Numbered from the stretch's first letter, positions 1-8,342 are shown. The stretch is 40,421 nucleotides of DNA from CAYMWF01 sp964394085 [NCBI: uncultured Gemmatimonadota bacterium] (GCA_964394085.1 CAYMWF010000030.1:1-40421); one strand, 5' to 3'. Made by a program: numbers and translations. Notes: generated from the letters alone by a model not told the origin.

Positions 1-43
1 CGTGACTCAGCCACGCCTCCGCGCGGTATCGGCGTAAAACACT

Positions 44-69
44 GAAACCGCACGAGACTCCGGTGTTTC
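44..69 (-). terminator. Possible weak terminator after the cold-shock-like gene
   Basis: Read on the minus strand, GAAACACCG and CGGTTTC can pair around a 10-base loop, with two unpaired bases (CA) in the 5' arm. The short T-rich stretch AGTGTTTTA follows. It lies about 30 bases past the stop of the minus-strand operon that ends at 98. The stem is short and the T tract is interrupted, so this is only a candidate. Nothing else was recognised in bases 1-97. Confidence 0.25.
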
Positions 70-97
70 GCGACGAAATCTGGTGAGAAATGCGGGC

Positions 98-361
98 CTA
101 AGGGTCTTTATCCTCTATGCGACAGTTATGCGGTTTGAACGGACGCGGGCAGCCTTCATGGATATCGACAGGAAATACATTCTTCGCATTTCCGCCTTCC
201 ACCTCGAAAAGAACCATCTGGCCTTCCCATAGAAACCTGAATCCCGAACCGCTGATGGCGCGATAATTTACGCAAAATATCCTGCCGTCGTCGCGTCGTA
301 TCTTTCCGCGTCCGGTATTCTCGTTGAACTCACTGACTTTGCCGCAGGATTTACTTTTCAT
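98..361 (-). CDS. Cold-shock-domain-like small protein
   Basis: This 87-residue protein has the layout of a cold-shock (OB-fold) domain. It opens with GKVSEFNENTGRGKIRRDDG, has a central aromatic stretch, and ends EGQMVLFEVEGGNAKNVFPV, matching the order of the strands in CspA-type proteins. Family members bind single-stranded RNA or DNA through the RNP1 motif (usually KGFGFI) and RNP2 (usually VFVHF). Here the equivalents are GRGKIR and IFCVNY, so most of the stacking aromatics are missing, and nucleic-acid binding may be weak or altered. It is the last gene of a three-gene minus-strand operon, 14 bases after the dehydrogenase. No clear Shine-Dalgarno precedes the ATG. The fold assignment is fairly secure, the function is not. 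Confidence 0.72.
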   Translation of the reverse strand: MKSKSCGKVSEFNENTGRGKIRRDDGRIFCVNYRAISGSGFRFLWEGQMVLFEVEGGNAKNVFPVDIHEGCPRPFKPHNCRIEDKDP

Positions 362-375
362 GCATCAATTTTACG

Positions 376-1335
376 TCACGAGCATTTCACGAGCACTTTT
401 TTCGCACCGGGCATGCCGGCGAGCCCGAACGCCTTGACGCCTTCAGAAAGCGGATACACGTTTTCCACCATTTGATCAACGGGAATGCGACCGGATAATA
501 ACGTGTCAAGAGCGCGACCGAATGGACCGCAGCGGGAACCCCGAATCTCGATCTCTTTCACGACGGCGATTGCAAGATCGGCTTCCGTCGGCGTCCTCGC
601 CGTGGTTTTCAATATTATCCGACCGCAGGGTTTGCAGAGTTGAATGGCAAGCTCCAGGCCGCCCGGACTCCCGGTGACATCGACGACCAGATCGAAGGCA
701 TCCACCGGCGTCGTGGATAGATCGAGTTTTTGCGCCGTGATCCCCAGAGATTCCAGGATACACAGCTTTCGGGCATGTTTTCCGAAGACGAGTAGATCCG
801 GAATCCGCTCCGAGAGTACTAATGCGACCAGAAGACCGAGTTTCCCGTCGCCGAGCACAGCCACGTTGGAAATTCCGGCAAGGAGCTCCTGCTCTTCCAA
901 TCTGTGAGCCGCTGCGAGCGGCTCGACCAGGACCGCCGCATCATCACTTAATCTGTCAGGAACGATCCAAAGGTTTCGCTCGGGGAGAAGTATCTTTTCC
1001 GCCAGGGCGCCCTGGCGTGCGAGTATGCCCAGAACGGTTCTGTTCGGACAGTGCCGGTGCATTCCATTCAGGCACCAGCGGCATTCGTTGCATGAGCAAT
1101 TGATCTCGCCCACTACCCTTTTGCCGATGAGCGATTTGTCGTCGGCTTCCTGAACGGTTCCGACGAACTCATGACCGGGAACACCGGAGAATCCCATATA
1201 CCCCGAAGCCAGCTCGAGATCGGTTCTGCAGATGCCGCACATGCCGACCCTGATCAGGGCTTCCCCCGGAACACGTTCCGGTTCGGGGAGTTCGCGTAGA
1301 GCGATGCTGTTTCCATCTATGAAAATAGCCTTCAA
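376..1335 (-). CDS. Zinc-dependent medium-chain dehydrogenase
   Basis: This 319-residue protein is a medium-chain dehydrogenase/reductase. The catalytic zinc region shows CGICRTD near residue 33 and GHEFVG near 55. The structural-zinc cysteine cluster is CSCNECRWC, followed by a further Cys. VEPLAAA carries the usual glutamate. A Rossmann motif GDGKLG follows near residue 162 and should bind NAD(P). Family members oxidise alcohols, polyols or sugars, and the substrate cannot be read from sequence. The combination of GHE and VEPLA resembles the glucose/threonine dehydrogenase branch more than classical ethanol dehydrogenases. At 319 residues it is slightly shorter than the common 340-350. Its ATG overlaps the stop of the upstream gene by four bases (ATGA), so the two are translationally coupled, and the upstream TIM-barrel protein may act in the same sugar or polyol pathway. 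Confidence 0.85.
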   Translation of the reverse strand: MKAIFIDGNSIALRELPEPERVPGEALIRVGMCGICRTDLELASGYMGFSGVPGHEFVGTVQEADDKSLIGKRVVGEINCSCNECRWCLNGMHRHCPNRTVLGILARQGALAEKILLPERNLWIVPDRLSDDAAVLVEPLAAAHRLEEQELLAGISNVAVLGDGKLGLLVALVLSERIPDLLVFGKHARKLCILESLGITAQKLDLSTTPVDAFDLVVDVTGSPGGLELAIQLCKPCGRIILKTTARTPTEADLAIAVVKEIEIRGSRCGPFGRALDTLLSGRIPVDQMVENVYPLSEGVKAFGLAGMPGAKKVLVKCS

Positions 1336-2387
1336 TCCTCATCCCTCCCGTCGGGTTCCCGTGCGGGGAAGCGACCGGATACGCTCCTGAGCCGGGCGAC
1401 ACTTTCGCAGATCGTTTCCCAGGCGGCACGCGGGTTCTCGCAAGCAAGGCCGTCCATATGCGCGCATGCGCCGTATCCCCAGAAGGCTGCGTCTTCAATA
1501 CCGTGCTCTACCGCTTGCTCAAGGCCTTCGACGATATCCCTCTCCGTTCCGGCAGGAAGTTTGAAAGCCTGAAGCCAGAGTTGGGCGTCGATTTCGTAAT
1601 CGCGGGCAAGAGTGACAAGTCTTCGTACCGTGTCGATGAAAAAGCCGTTCCGCGGCTGCTCGAAAGCTATCCAGTACGGATCGGTGGAAATAGTATCGAC
1701 ATCCGGCATCGATGCTATGCGTTTCCAGTCGCCGATCCCGCCCCTGAAATCTTCGAACGGCAGAAGGCAGATCGTATTGGTGCATGAAGCCGACCGCACA
1801 TCGGCAAGAAAGGGCTCCAGGAATTCAGCTACCAGACCGGTCCTGAATCCCGCCACCGATTCGGTCACTTCTTTCGGCATCCCTTCACCGGTGGAGTCCA
1901 GAAATTTCTTTCGGCATGTTTCGCATCTACAGCTCCATGTTTCCGGCTGCTCGTTATGCCAGTTTTCAGCACGGAAGTGAGGTTCATCCCAGAAAATTCC
2001 ATCGGTGCCGGTGGATAAAGCCGTATCGAGCCATTGCCTGATTTTTTCTGCGAAGATCGGGTGGGCGAAGCAGAGGGCGGGTAGTCTGCGCCCATGATTG
2101 TCCACCTGACATGCTTCGGGATATTCGGAAACCCATCGACTGTATGGCTCTCCGCCGAAGGTGTTTCCGACGCCCCAGGGATCCAGCAGCACTTCGAGAC
2201 CGGCATCGCGGCTGCATTTTACAACCTCCGTCATGGTGCGGGGGGAGTAGAATTCCAGGTCGAATTCAGACATGGTGTGCACCACATAGGTAAAACCCGC
2301 CGCCGCCATCGCTGTCATATCCCTCGCTACGTGGTCAATGAACCTGCTGCCGAAATAGCTGGCGCCCGCTTTTTTAAGGTTGCCCAT
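1332..2387 (-). CDS. TIM-barrel protein, glycoside-hydrolase-like
   Basis: This protein of about 351 residues has the alternating strand-helix rhythm of a TIM barrel. Segments that look like barrel strand ends are GFTYVVHTMSEFDL, AGLEVLLDPWGVGN, GTDGIFWDEPHF, NTICLLPFEDF and EIDAQLWLQAFKLP. The Trp-Asp-Glu-Pro of the third segment resembles an acidic catalytic site in glycoside-hydrolase-type barrels. A CxCxxC cluster (SCRCETCRKKF) near residue 180 is unusual and could hold a metal. I chose the internal ATG at 2387 because GGAGG lies 12 bases before it. An in-frame ATG at 2408 has no ribosome-binding site. It overlaps the dehydrogenase by four bases, which suggests carbohydrate catabolism. 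Family and substrate are not recognised with certainty, and a role in glycan breakdown is inference. Confidence 0.65.
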   Translation of the reverse strand: MGNLKKAGASYFGSRFIDHVARDMTAMAAAGFTYVVHTMSEFDLEFYSPRTMTEVVKCSRDAGLEVLLDPWGVGNTFGGEPYSRWVSEYPEACQVDNHGRRLPALCFAHPIFAEKIRQWLDTALSTGTDGIFWDEPHFRAENWHNEQPETWSCRCETCRKKFLDSTGEGMPKEVTESVAGFRTGLVAEFLEPFLADVRSASCTNTICLLPFEDFRGGIGDWKRIASMPDVDTISTDPYWIAFEQPRNGFFIDTVRRLVTLARDYEIDAQLWLQAFKLPAGTERDIVEGLEQAVEHGIEDAAFWGYGACAHMDGLACENPRAAWETICESVARLRSVSGRFPAREPDGRDED

Positions 2388-2462
2388 TTTTTCAATCAAC
2401 CTCCGCATGTCGATCAGGTTTGCCGGGTTTTTCGCCTGTTCGTTGTTTCCCGTATTTTAAAA

Positions 2463-2490
2463 GAAAGGGGACGCCTGGGCGCCCCCTTTC
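2463..2490 (-). terminator. Intrinsic terminator of the lamin-tail gene
   Basis: GAAAGGGG pairs with CCCCTTTC (8 bp), and inside it CGCC pairs with GGCG, leaving single unpaired bases and a two-base loop. Read on the minus strand the hairpin is followed by TTTTAAAATA. It sits about 30 bases past the stop of the secreted protein gene at 2519 and before the next minus-strand gene, so it should separate the two units. Confidence 0.8.
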
Positions 2491-2518
2491 GGTTCTATCG
2501 GTATTTCTCCGATGAAGA

Positions 2519-4597
2519 TCAGTTTACGAGGTCCAGGTAGAAGCTGTCCGAATCGTATGCGGTGTCGGGCAGCTGTCCTACGGTCGTATCCACGAAGACA
2601 GTCATTTCGTTAGCTGTACCCGGAATAGCGACAGTGATCGTACCCTGTCCCGTGTAATTCGCGGGGATGGTGTAGTCATTCACGATGATCTTGCGCAAGT
2701 GCGCATCAGTAGCCGGAGCGTCGATTTCGAGCCAGAGGTCGAAGACCACCGGGTCATCGGTCAGGTTGCTGACCTCGACGGTCCAGGACACGCTGCCGCC
2801 GATTGTGCCGACGGATGGCGGGTCGATGTTCGTGACGGTAAGGATCTGGGTGCCGGAGTCTGTGATGTCAGCGTCGCTTCGCGGCTGGAGCTTGAAATTC
2901 CCGTAGGAATACATCACGATACCGGCCACATCTTTTTCATCGCCGATAGCGGGAACGTATCCGTAGCCGGCATAATCGTCCACGATACATTCACCTGAGC
3001 CGTCGTCCGTTTTCCATTCACCGTACTGGTTCATGGTATCCGTCACGGTTGTCTCGGTGGTCTGGACGAGCACGCCCTCCAGCGATTCTTCGCCGGGGAT
3101 GTCGCCGGTCAGGATGTCATATGCGACCATATCGTAGCCGTTATCCAGGATCGTGATACAGTTCGTGGTATCGGAAGCGGCATTGGAAGCATTGATCTCG
3201 GTTTCACCGTAGTATTCATCCACGAGTCCCGCGATCGAGACATAGTCTCCTTCAACCACCGTCGGATTTGCATAATAGGAGTAGACCTTTATGCCTTCCC
3301 AGGGAGCGGCGCTGGCGTCGTCGGCGATGTAGAAGGTGTGGTCGTTGTATATCCCGTTTCCGGCGCTGACGTAGCCGGTTACATTCACGGGAAGATCTTC
3401 GTAATTTGAAGCTCCGCCCGCTGTAGTATCACTCTGGATGGTAAAGATGGTCTCGAAGGTGCCGACCAGGTAGTGATAGGTGCCGGTTTCGATCTGGTGG
3501 CCGTATGTATCCTCTGTATAAACGTAAAAGTCTACATATGTATCGGCGACCTGTCCCGGGATCTCGGCGAGATAGATATCGCCGCCGGTATACGTCATGG
3601 TCAAGGGTGTCCAGTTTGCGCCTCCGTCGATCGAGTAGTAAGTCTCGGCTACGGAGATGCCGACATCATCCGTGATGTAGGCGCGCACACCCACGGCCTC
3701 GGCTGCTTCAGGCGAGCAGGGAGCATAACCGACCCCGTAGATATCGGGGGGCATATCGGATATGGCGCCGCTGCCAGGGGTTCCGGGAGCATCGATAATC
3801 CAGCTCCCGCCTGCGAAGGAGAGATCCTCGCTGGTTTCATCGTGGCCGGTAATGCCGTTGCCGCCTGTCTGAGTTTCGCCGTATTCCTCTTCCGGTGCGG
3901 CGCGCTGAGCTGTATTATCGGAGCTGTGCGGTGTGTCATCACCGTCGTTGTCGGTATTGACTACGGTCTGATCGAGCACCGCGGTATCGTCGGCGTAAGT
4001 TGTGGGATCGGTATCCCCATCGGGACCGTCTTTTGCGACGCCTGTTTTATCTATAGCCTCATTCTTGTCACCCCAGACGACATAGTCGACATCCTGTACC
4101 AGATCCGTGGCTCCGTCCCAGAAGAACAGGACGACGCTCTCTCCGCTGTTCGTCAATCCGGGGCTCGAACCGATACCGCCCGCACCCGCGTCGAGCATGT
4201 CGGGAATCTCGTCGGTGCCGCCGCTGTCGTCGACCAGCTCATAGTCGGGGATGACTCCCGGGAAAATACCGCTGAAATCAAGATCGTCCTGAACCGAGAT
4301 TACCTGGTATTCTCCGGCGTCGATGGTGGCGCCGACAGGGAACTGAGCCATGAAATCCTGGTAGTAGCCGGTATCGGAGCCGTCGACGATATTCACGTAA
4401 TCGTTGTCATTGTTATAGATATAGTCGGCGAGGTAATAGTTGGTGAGGTCGATGGTACCGCCTGTCGGATTGTAAATCTCGACAAATTCTCCGTTTGTAG
4501 GAGTTACGCAGAATTCGGTAATCAGAATGTGATCAGCGCCCGTTGCGAGCCCTGCGATAAATAGAATTGATACAAGTGCGATCAACCCGTTCTTCAT
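2519..4597 (-). CDS. Secreted lamin-tail-domain surface protein
   Basis: This 692-residue protein starts at the ATG at 4597, preceded by GGAGGAG; an in-frame ATG at 4615 lies upstream of that site. Residues 1-20 form a signal peptide (basic MKNG, hydrophobic core, likely cleavage near ATGA/DH). ILITEFCVTPTNGEFVEIYN begins a lamin-tail domain (about 22-230), a beta fold common in secreted nucleases and surface proteins of environmental bacteria. An Ig-like segment follows (about 290-370). Then comes an OB-fold-like region (about 390-580, with VNVTGYVSAG, DHTFYIADD and GDYVSIAGLVDEYYGETEI), similar to those beside exonuclease domains. A C-terminal beta-sandwich ends the protein. No nuclease catalytic domain is present and no sorting tag is obvious. 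It is very acidic and rich in Asp, Tyr and Thr. An adhesive or nucleic-acid-binding surface role is possible but unproven. Confidence 0.82.
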   Translation of the reverse strand: MKNGLIALVSILFIAGLATGADHILITEFCVTPTNGEFVEIYNPTGGTIDLTNYYLADYIYNNDNDYVNIVDGSDTGYYQDFMAQFPVGATIDAGEYQVISVQDDLDFSGIFPGVIPDYELVDDSGGTDEIPDMLDAGAGGIGSSPGLTNSGESVVLFFWDGATDLVQDVDYVVWGDKNEAIDKTGVAKDGPDGDTDPTTYADDTAVLDQTVVNTDNDGDDTPHSSDNTAQRAAPEEEYGETQTGGNGITGHDETSEDLSFAGGSWIIDAPGTPGSGAISDMPPDIYGVGYAPCSPEAAEAVGVRAYITDDVGISVAETYYSIDGGANWTPLTMTYTGGDIYLAEIPGQVADTYVDFYVYTEDTYGHQIETGTYHYLVGTFETIFTIQSDTTAGGASNYEDLPVNVTGYVSAGNGIYNDHTFYIADDASAAPWEGIKVYSYYANPTVVEGDYVSIAGLVDEYYGETEINASNAASDTTNCITILDNGYDMVAYDILTGDIPGEESLEGVLVQTTETTVTDTMNQYGEWKTDDGSGECIVDDYAGYGYVPAIGDEKDVAGIVMYSYGNFKLQPRSDADITDSGTQILTVTNIDPPSVGTIGGSVSWTVEVSNLTDDPVVFDLWLEIDAPATDAHLRKIIVNDYTIPANYTGQGTITVAIPGTANEMTVFVDTTVGQLPDTAYDSDSFYLDLVN

Positions 4598-4601
4598 TTT
4601 T

Positions 4602-4609
4602 TCTCCTCC
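4602..4609 (-). promoter_or_regulatory. Ribosome-binding site deciding the lamin-tail start
   Basis: Read on the minus strand this is GGAGGAGA, five to six bases before the ATG at 4597. It overlaps the reading frame of the upstream ATG at 4615, so the signal peptide begins at 4597. Confidence 0.8.
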
Positions 4610-4709
4610 ATTCATTTCGAGTCAGATTCGGTCCCGTCTGCATGAAAAATGGACCTTCAGATGTTGTAAGTTACGCACCTCCTTTTTCCTTATTACCGCG
4701 GGGAGAATT

Positions 4710-4720
4710 CCCCCCCCCCC
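4710..4720. repeat. 11-base poly-C (poly-G on minus strand) tract
   Basis: Eleven consecutive C lie 113 bases before the start of the secreted lamin-tail protein; on its coding strand this is G11. The tract is flanked by GGGGAGAATTC, so the RNA could fold the G run against neighbouring pyrimidines. It falls between the candidate extended -10 at 4779-4787 and the start codon, which places it in the 5' leader. Confidence 0.9.
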
Positions 4721-4778
4721 TCGGATCTGATGTTGCACAAAGGTTATAATCTGAAAAAGAATTTAGGTCTCTGTCGGT

Positions 4779-4787
4779 TCTATACCA
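4779..4787 (-). promoter_or_regulatory. Candidate extended -10 promoter of the lamin-tail gene
   Basis: The minus strand reads TGGTATAGA, a TGn plus TATAGA extended -10 element, with TTTAAA about 18 bases upstream as a poor -35. Transcription from here would give a leader of about 175 bases that includes the poly-G tract. The rest of the 425-base gap (4598-5022) holds only this, the poly-C run and the hairpin at 4838-4861. Confidence 0.4.
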
Positions 4788-4837
4788 GTGTTTAATATCG
4801 ATTTTAAAAGAAATGTTTCAGGCGTTACGACGAAAGC

Positions 4838-4861
4838 TCCCCTTTTCGCATAAAAAGGGGA
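4838..4861. terminator. Nine-base-pair stem-loop after gpsA
   Basis: TCCCCTTTT and AAAAGGGGA pair perfectly around a six-base loop. The stem lies about 160 bases beyond the stop of gpsA on the minus strand. There is no T run directly after it in either direction, so it is a weak terminator or an RNA-stabilising hairpin. Confidence 0.4.
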
Positions 4862-5022
4862 AAATATAGTATATCATGGATGCCGGGCTTCGCCAACCGA
4901 AAAGGATTGATTCGAGCTGAAATCAGGAGAAAATCATATATCGAAGAGGGCTGAAGATGGTTTGAAAGTGCAGTTCATGTTACGGAACCGGCGCTGGTCG
5001 AATCATGTAAGCGGAAATTGAT

Positions 5023-6039
5023 TCAGGAGGAGGATCCGAAATCGATTTCGTCGCGGTATGGACGACTCATCAGGAGACGCAGGGTATCGCTGATGCTCAT
5101 TCCACGGTAGAGCACCGAATATATCGAATCTGTAATCGGCATCTCCACACCGTGCCGTTCGGCTAGCATGTGGACGGAATAGGTGGTTTTTACACCTTCC
5201 GCGACTTCGGTCATGCTTGAAAGGATACCTTCGAGGGTTTCTCCTTTTCCCAGTCTGTACCCCACGTGATGGTTTCGGGAGAGCGGACTCGCACAGGTGG
5301 CGATCAGGTCGCCGATCCCGCTGAGACCGCTGAAAGTGAGCGGGTTCGCACCCAGAGCAACCCCCAGGCGGGAGATCTCGGCAATCCCCCTGGTCATCAG
5401 AGCGGCTTTCGAGTTGTCACCGAATCCAAGCCCTCGCGCCATGCCTGCAGCCAGAGCCACGATATTTTTGAGTGCACCGCCGATTTCTGCCCCGACGGGA
5501 TCGTTACTCCCGTAAACCTTGAAAAGAGGTGAACTGAGGAGTTCCTGGCTCATTTTAACAACTTCTTCGAATCGGGAAGCGACGACCGTAGCTGTCGGCT
5601 GTTGCTCCTGGATCTCCTTGGCCAGGTTAGGTCCGGAGAGTACACCCGTTTTTTTGCAGCAGGTTTCCTGGGCCAGGATTTCAGTCATCCTGTAGAGCCC
5701 TTCCCCCTCGATCCCCTTGGTGCCGTGGATTATAACCTGCTCGCCATTTAGGTATTCCCCGGCTTTTACCGCAACTTCCCTGAAAACAGAGGAAGGGATG
5801 ACCAGGAGCACCATCTTTGCTTCGGAAATGGTTTCCTCGAGATCTCCGGATGCAATCAGGTTCTTCGGAAGCTTGATTTCACCTGTGCACTTTTTATGTG
5901 TATGAAGCTTGTTGATCTCGTCTATGGGTTCTGTCTCGTAGTGCCATTGATATACATCCACGCCGTTTCTGGCCAGCAGCCATGACAGAGTGGAGCCCCA
6001 CATGCCCCCTCCGATGACACCTACCCTGTTATGAAGCAT
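5023..6039 (-). CDS. gpsA: NAD(P)-dependent glycerol-3-phosphate dehydrogenase
   Basis: This 338-residue protein reduces dihydroxyacetone phosphate to sn-glycerol 3-phosphate in the cytosol, supplying the phospholipid backbone. The N-terminal Rossmann motif is GVIGGGMWGSTLSWLLARNG (canonical GxGxxG with G,G,G). Other signatures are LVIPSSVF, HGTKGIE, LSGPNLAKEI, GAEIGGALKNIVALAAG with the catalytic lysine, and GLSGIGDLIATCASPLSRN. The length is typical. The ATG at 6039 was chosen because GGAG lies eight to nine bases upstream and the glycine motif then starts near residue 8. An ATG at 6072 lacks a ribosome-binding site. The start overlaps the end of the PlsB-like acyltransferase gene by 11 bases, so the enzyme making glycerol 3-phosphate is coupled to a likely consumer of it. 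Confidence 0.95.
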   Translation of the reverse strand: MLHNRVGVIGGGMWGSTLSWLLARNGVDVYQWHYETEPIDEINKLHTHKKCTGEIKLPKNLIASGDLEETISEAKMVLLVIPSSVFREVAVKAGEYLNGEQVIIHGTKGIEGEGLYRMTEILAQETCCKKTGVLSGPNLAKEIQEQQPTATVVASRFEEVVKMSQELLSSPLFKVYGSNDPVGAEIGGALKNIVALAAGMARGLGFGDNSKAALMTRGIAEISRLGVALGANPLTFSGLSGIGDLIATCASPLSRNHHVGYRLGKGETLEGILSSMTEVAEGVKTTYSVHMLAERHGVEMPITDSIYSVLYRGMSISDTLRLLMSRPYRDEIDFGSSS

Positions 6040-7654
6040 TTCTGATCTCCTTGGAATCAGTTTCGATATCATACCCCGATAGCCGGTTGCTGTAGAAATA
6101 GATGATTTCCGGTTTGTTGATTCTTATTAAATCGTCGGATACGGTCAGCGCCGGATCCCTGTCGAAATAATTGAGAAGGCGTGCCGCGTGCCGGAAAGCC
6201 GCCTGCGGCCGTACCGTTCTGAGAGTTGGATCCAGTTTGAGGATATTTTGTTTTTCCATTGAGAGCAGGGCGGTCAATACCGCATCGAGGGTTGGAATAA
6301 CGTCTTTGGTCAGAAAGGTGCGCTCGCCCGGATCGGTTCGAAGCAGCTGGAACAGGCTGAGTTCCGGGAAACGTTTCCTCATCAGCTTGAACAGAGTATA
6401 GCAGAACAGGTGCGTGGAAAGGATTACGTTGTTTTTCATGAATGTCCCGGCGATGGTTCTGCCCATCTCCCTGGTGTATTCCGCGTCCCTGCTCGGAATG
6501 TGGACCGGTCTGCCGTCAAGCTGGACATATCGCCGGATATCTATCGAGCGCCCCCTGGGATCCACCGATACTCCGTTATCCCCTATCCTGTTTCCGAAAG
6601 GATCGAGCGGTTCCCCGATGTATACATGGATAGTGGAGTTGAAACGCATAATCTTCTTTATGAACTTGAGAACCTGTGCCGGACGGGAAGATTCATCGTC
6701 TTCGATAATGTACCGTGCTTTACCTATGGCTTTCAGGCTTTCCGATATAAGGGTTTCAGCCTCCAGTACCATATGATATGAAAGATTGCATGGAAAAATA
6801 TAGATATTCGGATTCTGTTTCTCGTCAATCAGGTTGTTGATGTAAGCCTGGAGACCGGTGCCCAGGAGTCCAAGCTTCAACTTTTCCTCGATGCCCCCTG
6901 ACCTGTTTCTTGTTCCACCCGGAAAGAAAAGCGAGTGACGTCCCAGTTCTATGGCTCTTGTGGAGTATTCTTTCAGAATTTTCTTATACAGCAGGTCTGT
7001 TTTTTTCCTGTCTACTTTGTATGCTCCGAGATTGTTCATGAAAAACCCGAGAGCGCGACTCGTGAACAGGTTGATTCCTGCGCCGTATATGAATGGCGGC
7101 AAACCCAGGTCGAAGATGGTCCACCCCAGTACTATCGAGTCCATGTTGCTGATATGGGTCGGCGCCAGGATAACCGTGCCCTTTTGCGCCAGCTTCTGCA
7201 TCAATGCGACATTACCTCGAACCTTTAAGAAACTTGTAAGGTCCGGCCTGGCGAGCAGGCCTTTAACTGCGTCCTTCAGCGATAAGGGGTAGAGCAGCAC
7301 CTGGAGCAGGCGCGGCACCAGGGTAGTGGAAAACCGGTAAACAAGAAGATCGAAATTTCCGTCGATCTCCGTAAGGTATCTATCAGTCACCCTTTCCAGG
7401 ATACCCATGATTTCATGATCATCGCCTGTTTGAAGGCGTCTGCGCGCCGAATTCCAGAACTGGATGTCCGCCGTGGTTATCTTGGAAGGTTTCGATTGTT
7501 TCAGCCGGTGCAGTTCGTGGTAAATCGCCGAATTCAGTATTACCTGGAGAGATGCTGATTCGCCGTTTTTTCTGTTCGACCAGAGTTCATCGACAATCCG
7601 CTTTCTGACTACCGGCACGGGAGAGTCTTTTACGATTGCTTTCAAGCTTTCCAT
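6029..7654 (-). CDS. PlsB-like glycerol-3-phosphate acyltransferase
   Basis: This 541-residue protein carries an acyltransferase domain of the PlsB/PlsC superfamily at about residues 140-330. Block I is APTHISNMDS, the HxxxxD catalytic motif. Block II is GAYKVDRKK. Block III is FFPGGTRNRSGG. Proteins of this type acylate glycerol 3-phosphate at the inner membrane. The length is between PlsC (about 250) and classical PlsB (about 800), and C-terminal helical sequence follows the catalytic part, as in the 1-acyltransferases of several environmental phyla. Block III is odd: the Glu of the usual FPEGTR is Gly here. The overlap with gpsA supports an early step of phospholipid synthesis. A GAGGT sequence precedes the ATG. 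Confidence 0.82.
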   Translation of the reverse strand: MESLKAIVKDSPVPVVRKRIVDELWSNRKNGESASLQVILNSAIYHELHRLKQSKPSKITTADIQFWNSARRRLQTGDDHEIMGILERVTDRYLTEIDGNFDLLVYRFSTTLVPRLLQVLLYPLSLKDAVKGLLARPDLTSFLKVRGNVALMQKLAQKGTVILAPTHISNMDSIVLGWTIFDLGLPPFIYGAGINLFTSRALGFFMNNLGAYKVDRKKTDLLYKKILKEYSTRAIELGRHSLFFPGGTRNRSGGIEEKLKLGLLGTGLQAYINNLIDEKQNPNIYIFPCNLSYHMVLEAETLISESLKAIGKARYIIEDDESSRPAQVLKFIKKIMRFNSTIHVYIGEPLDPFGNRIGDNGVSVDPRGRSIDIRRYVQLDGRPVHIPSRDAEYTREMGRTIAGTFMKNNVILSTHLFCYTLFKLMRKRFPELSLFQLLRTDPGERTFLTKDVIPTLDAVLTALLSMEKQNILKLDPTLRTVRPQAAFRHAARLLNYFDRDPALTVSDDLIRINKPEIIYFYSNRLSGYDIETDSKEIRNAS

Positions 7655-7781
7655 TCGGGAAACCTCACGACGGTTGTTGGAAATGTGAAGCCAGAAGGTC
7701 TGAATGCAATAATTTACCTTGATGGAGTACCGATTTGATTTACCCTGAACCGGTTATGTTACGAAAAGGAGGAGCGGGAGA

Positions 7782-8342
7782 TTATTTCATCAAATTGTAT
7801 ACAACCAATTCGCCTGAGGGGGTAAGCCTGTAGGCGGATAACTTGCCGGCCTTTTTGATAGTTTTGACATATTTCTTTTTTTTGAGGTAAATCAACGATG
7901 CTGCAGCGTTTGCCAGTCTGATGCCGTGGTTTTTTAACGCAGCATTCGCCTCTGATGTCATGAAGGCGTTTCGGAACGAGTTTTTCTGGATGAAATAGCC
8001 AGCCGTCAGTATAGAGCCGGTTTGGGACAGGTGACCGAAACTGTCCAGCCATTCGGAAAAATCTTCAGGTACATCTATGGAAATCTCTCCCCGGGGCTCC
8101 GGTTTCTTTTTGGGAAGCTCCTTCAGTCCCCCCGGCCGCATGCTGTTTGTAATTCTTTTGACCTGTGTGATCTGCGTCTTGGGAGTTCCCGGCCCTGTCG
8201 TGGTCATTGTCAGTCCTTCCTTTTTCAGAAGGGTGATCAACCCGGGCAGCGCCGTTAGCTGGCGCTCAACGAAATCGCGGCTTCCTTCGAATTCGATCTC
8301 GCCGGTTTTCAAGTTGATTTTGAATTTCGTTTCGTCCGCCAT
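7782..8342 (-). CDS. Two-domain protein of unknown function, paralog A
   Basis: This 186-residue protein is not assigned a function. The N-terminal module (about residues 5-48) contains TGEIEFEGSRDFVERQL, a short beta-strand and helix signature. A Pro/Lys-rich linker follows. The C-terminal part (about 90-186) looks like a winged-helix: helices, then YVKTIKKAGKLSAYRLTPSGELVVYNLM, which fits a wing followed by a final helix. The next gene upstream encodes a paralog with the same two ends (TGSRAFVEDKI, and RYEDWFEMF against DFSEWLDSF). I recall similar small proteins in bacteria and archaea with no experimental role. A regulatory or scaffold role is inference. It is transcribed with, or just after, the paralog, separated from it by an AT-rich gap of 236 bases. 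GGAG lies about nine bases before the ATG. Confidence 0.7.
   Translation of the reverse strand: MADETKFKINLKTGEIEFEGSRDFVERQLTALPGLITLLKKEGLTMTTTGPGTPKTQITQVKRITNSMRPGGLKELPKKKPEPRGEISIDVPEDFSEWLDSFGHLSQTGSILTAGYFIQKNSFRNAFMTSEANAALKNHGIRLANAAASLIYLKKKKYVKTIKKAGKLSAYRLTPSGELVVYNLMK

Noticed and set aside
3473-4564. Long open frame opposite the lamin-tail gene
   Set aside because: It is antisense to a well-supported secreted protein, and its Gly/Val/Ile-rich translation is a shadow of the acidic coding strand.
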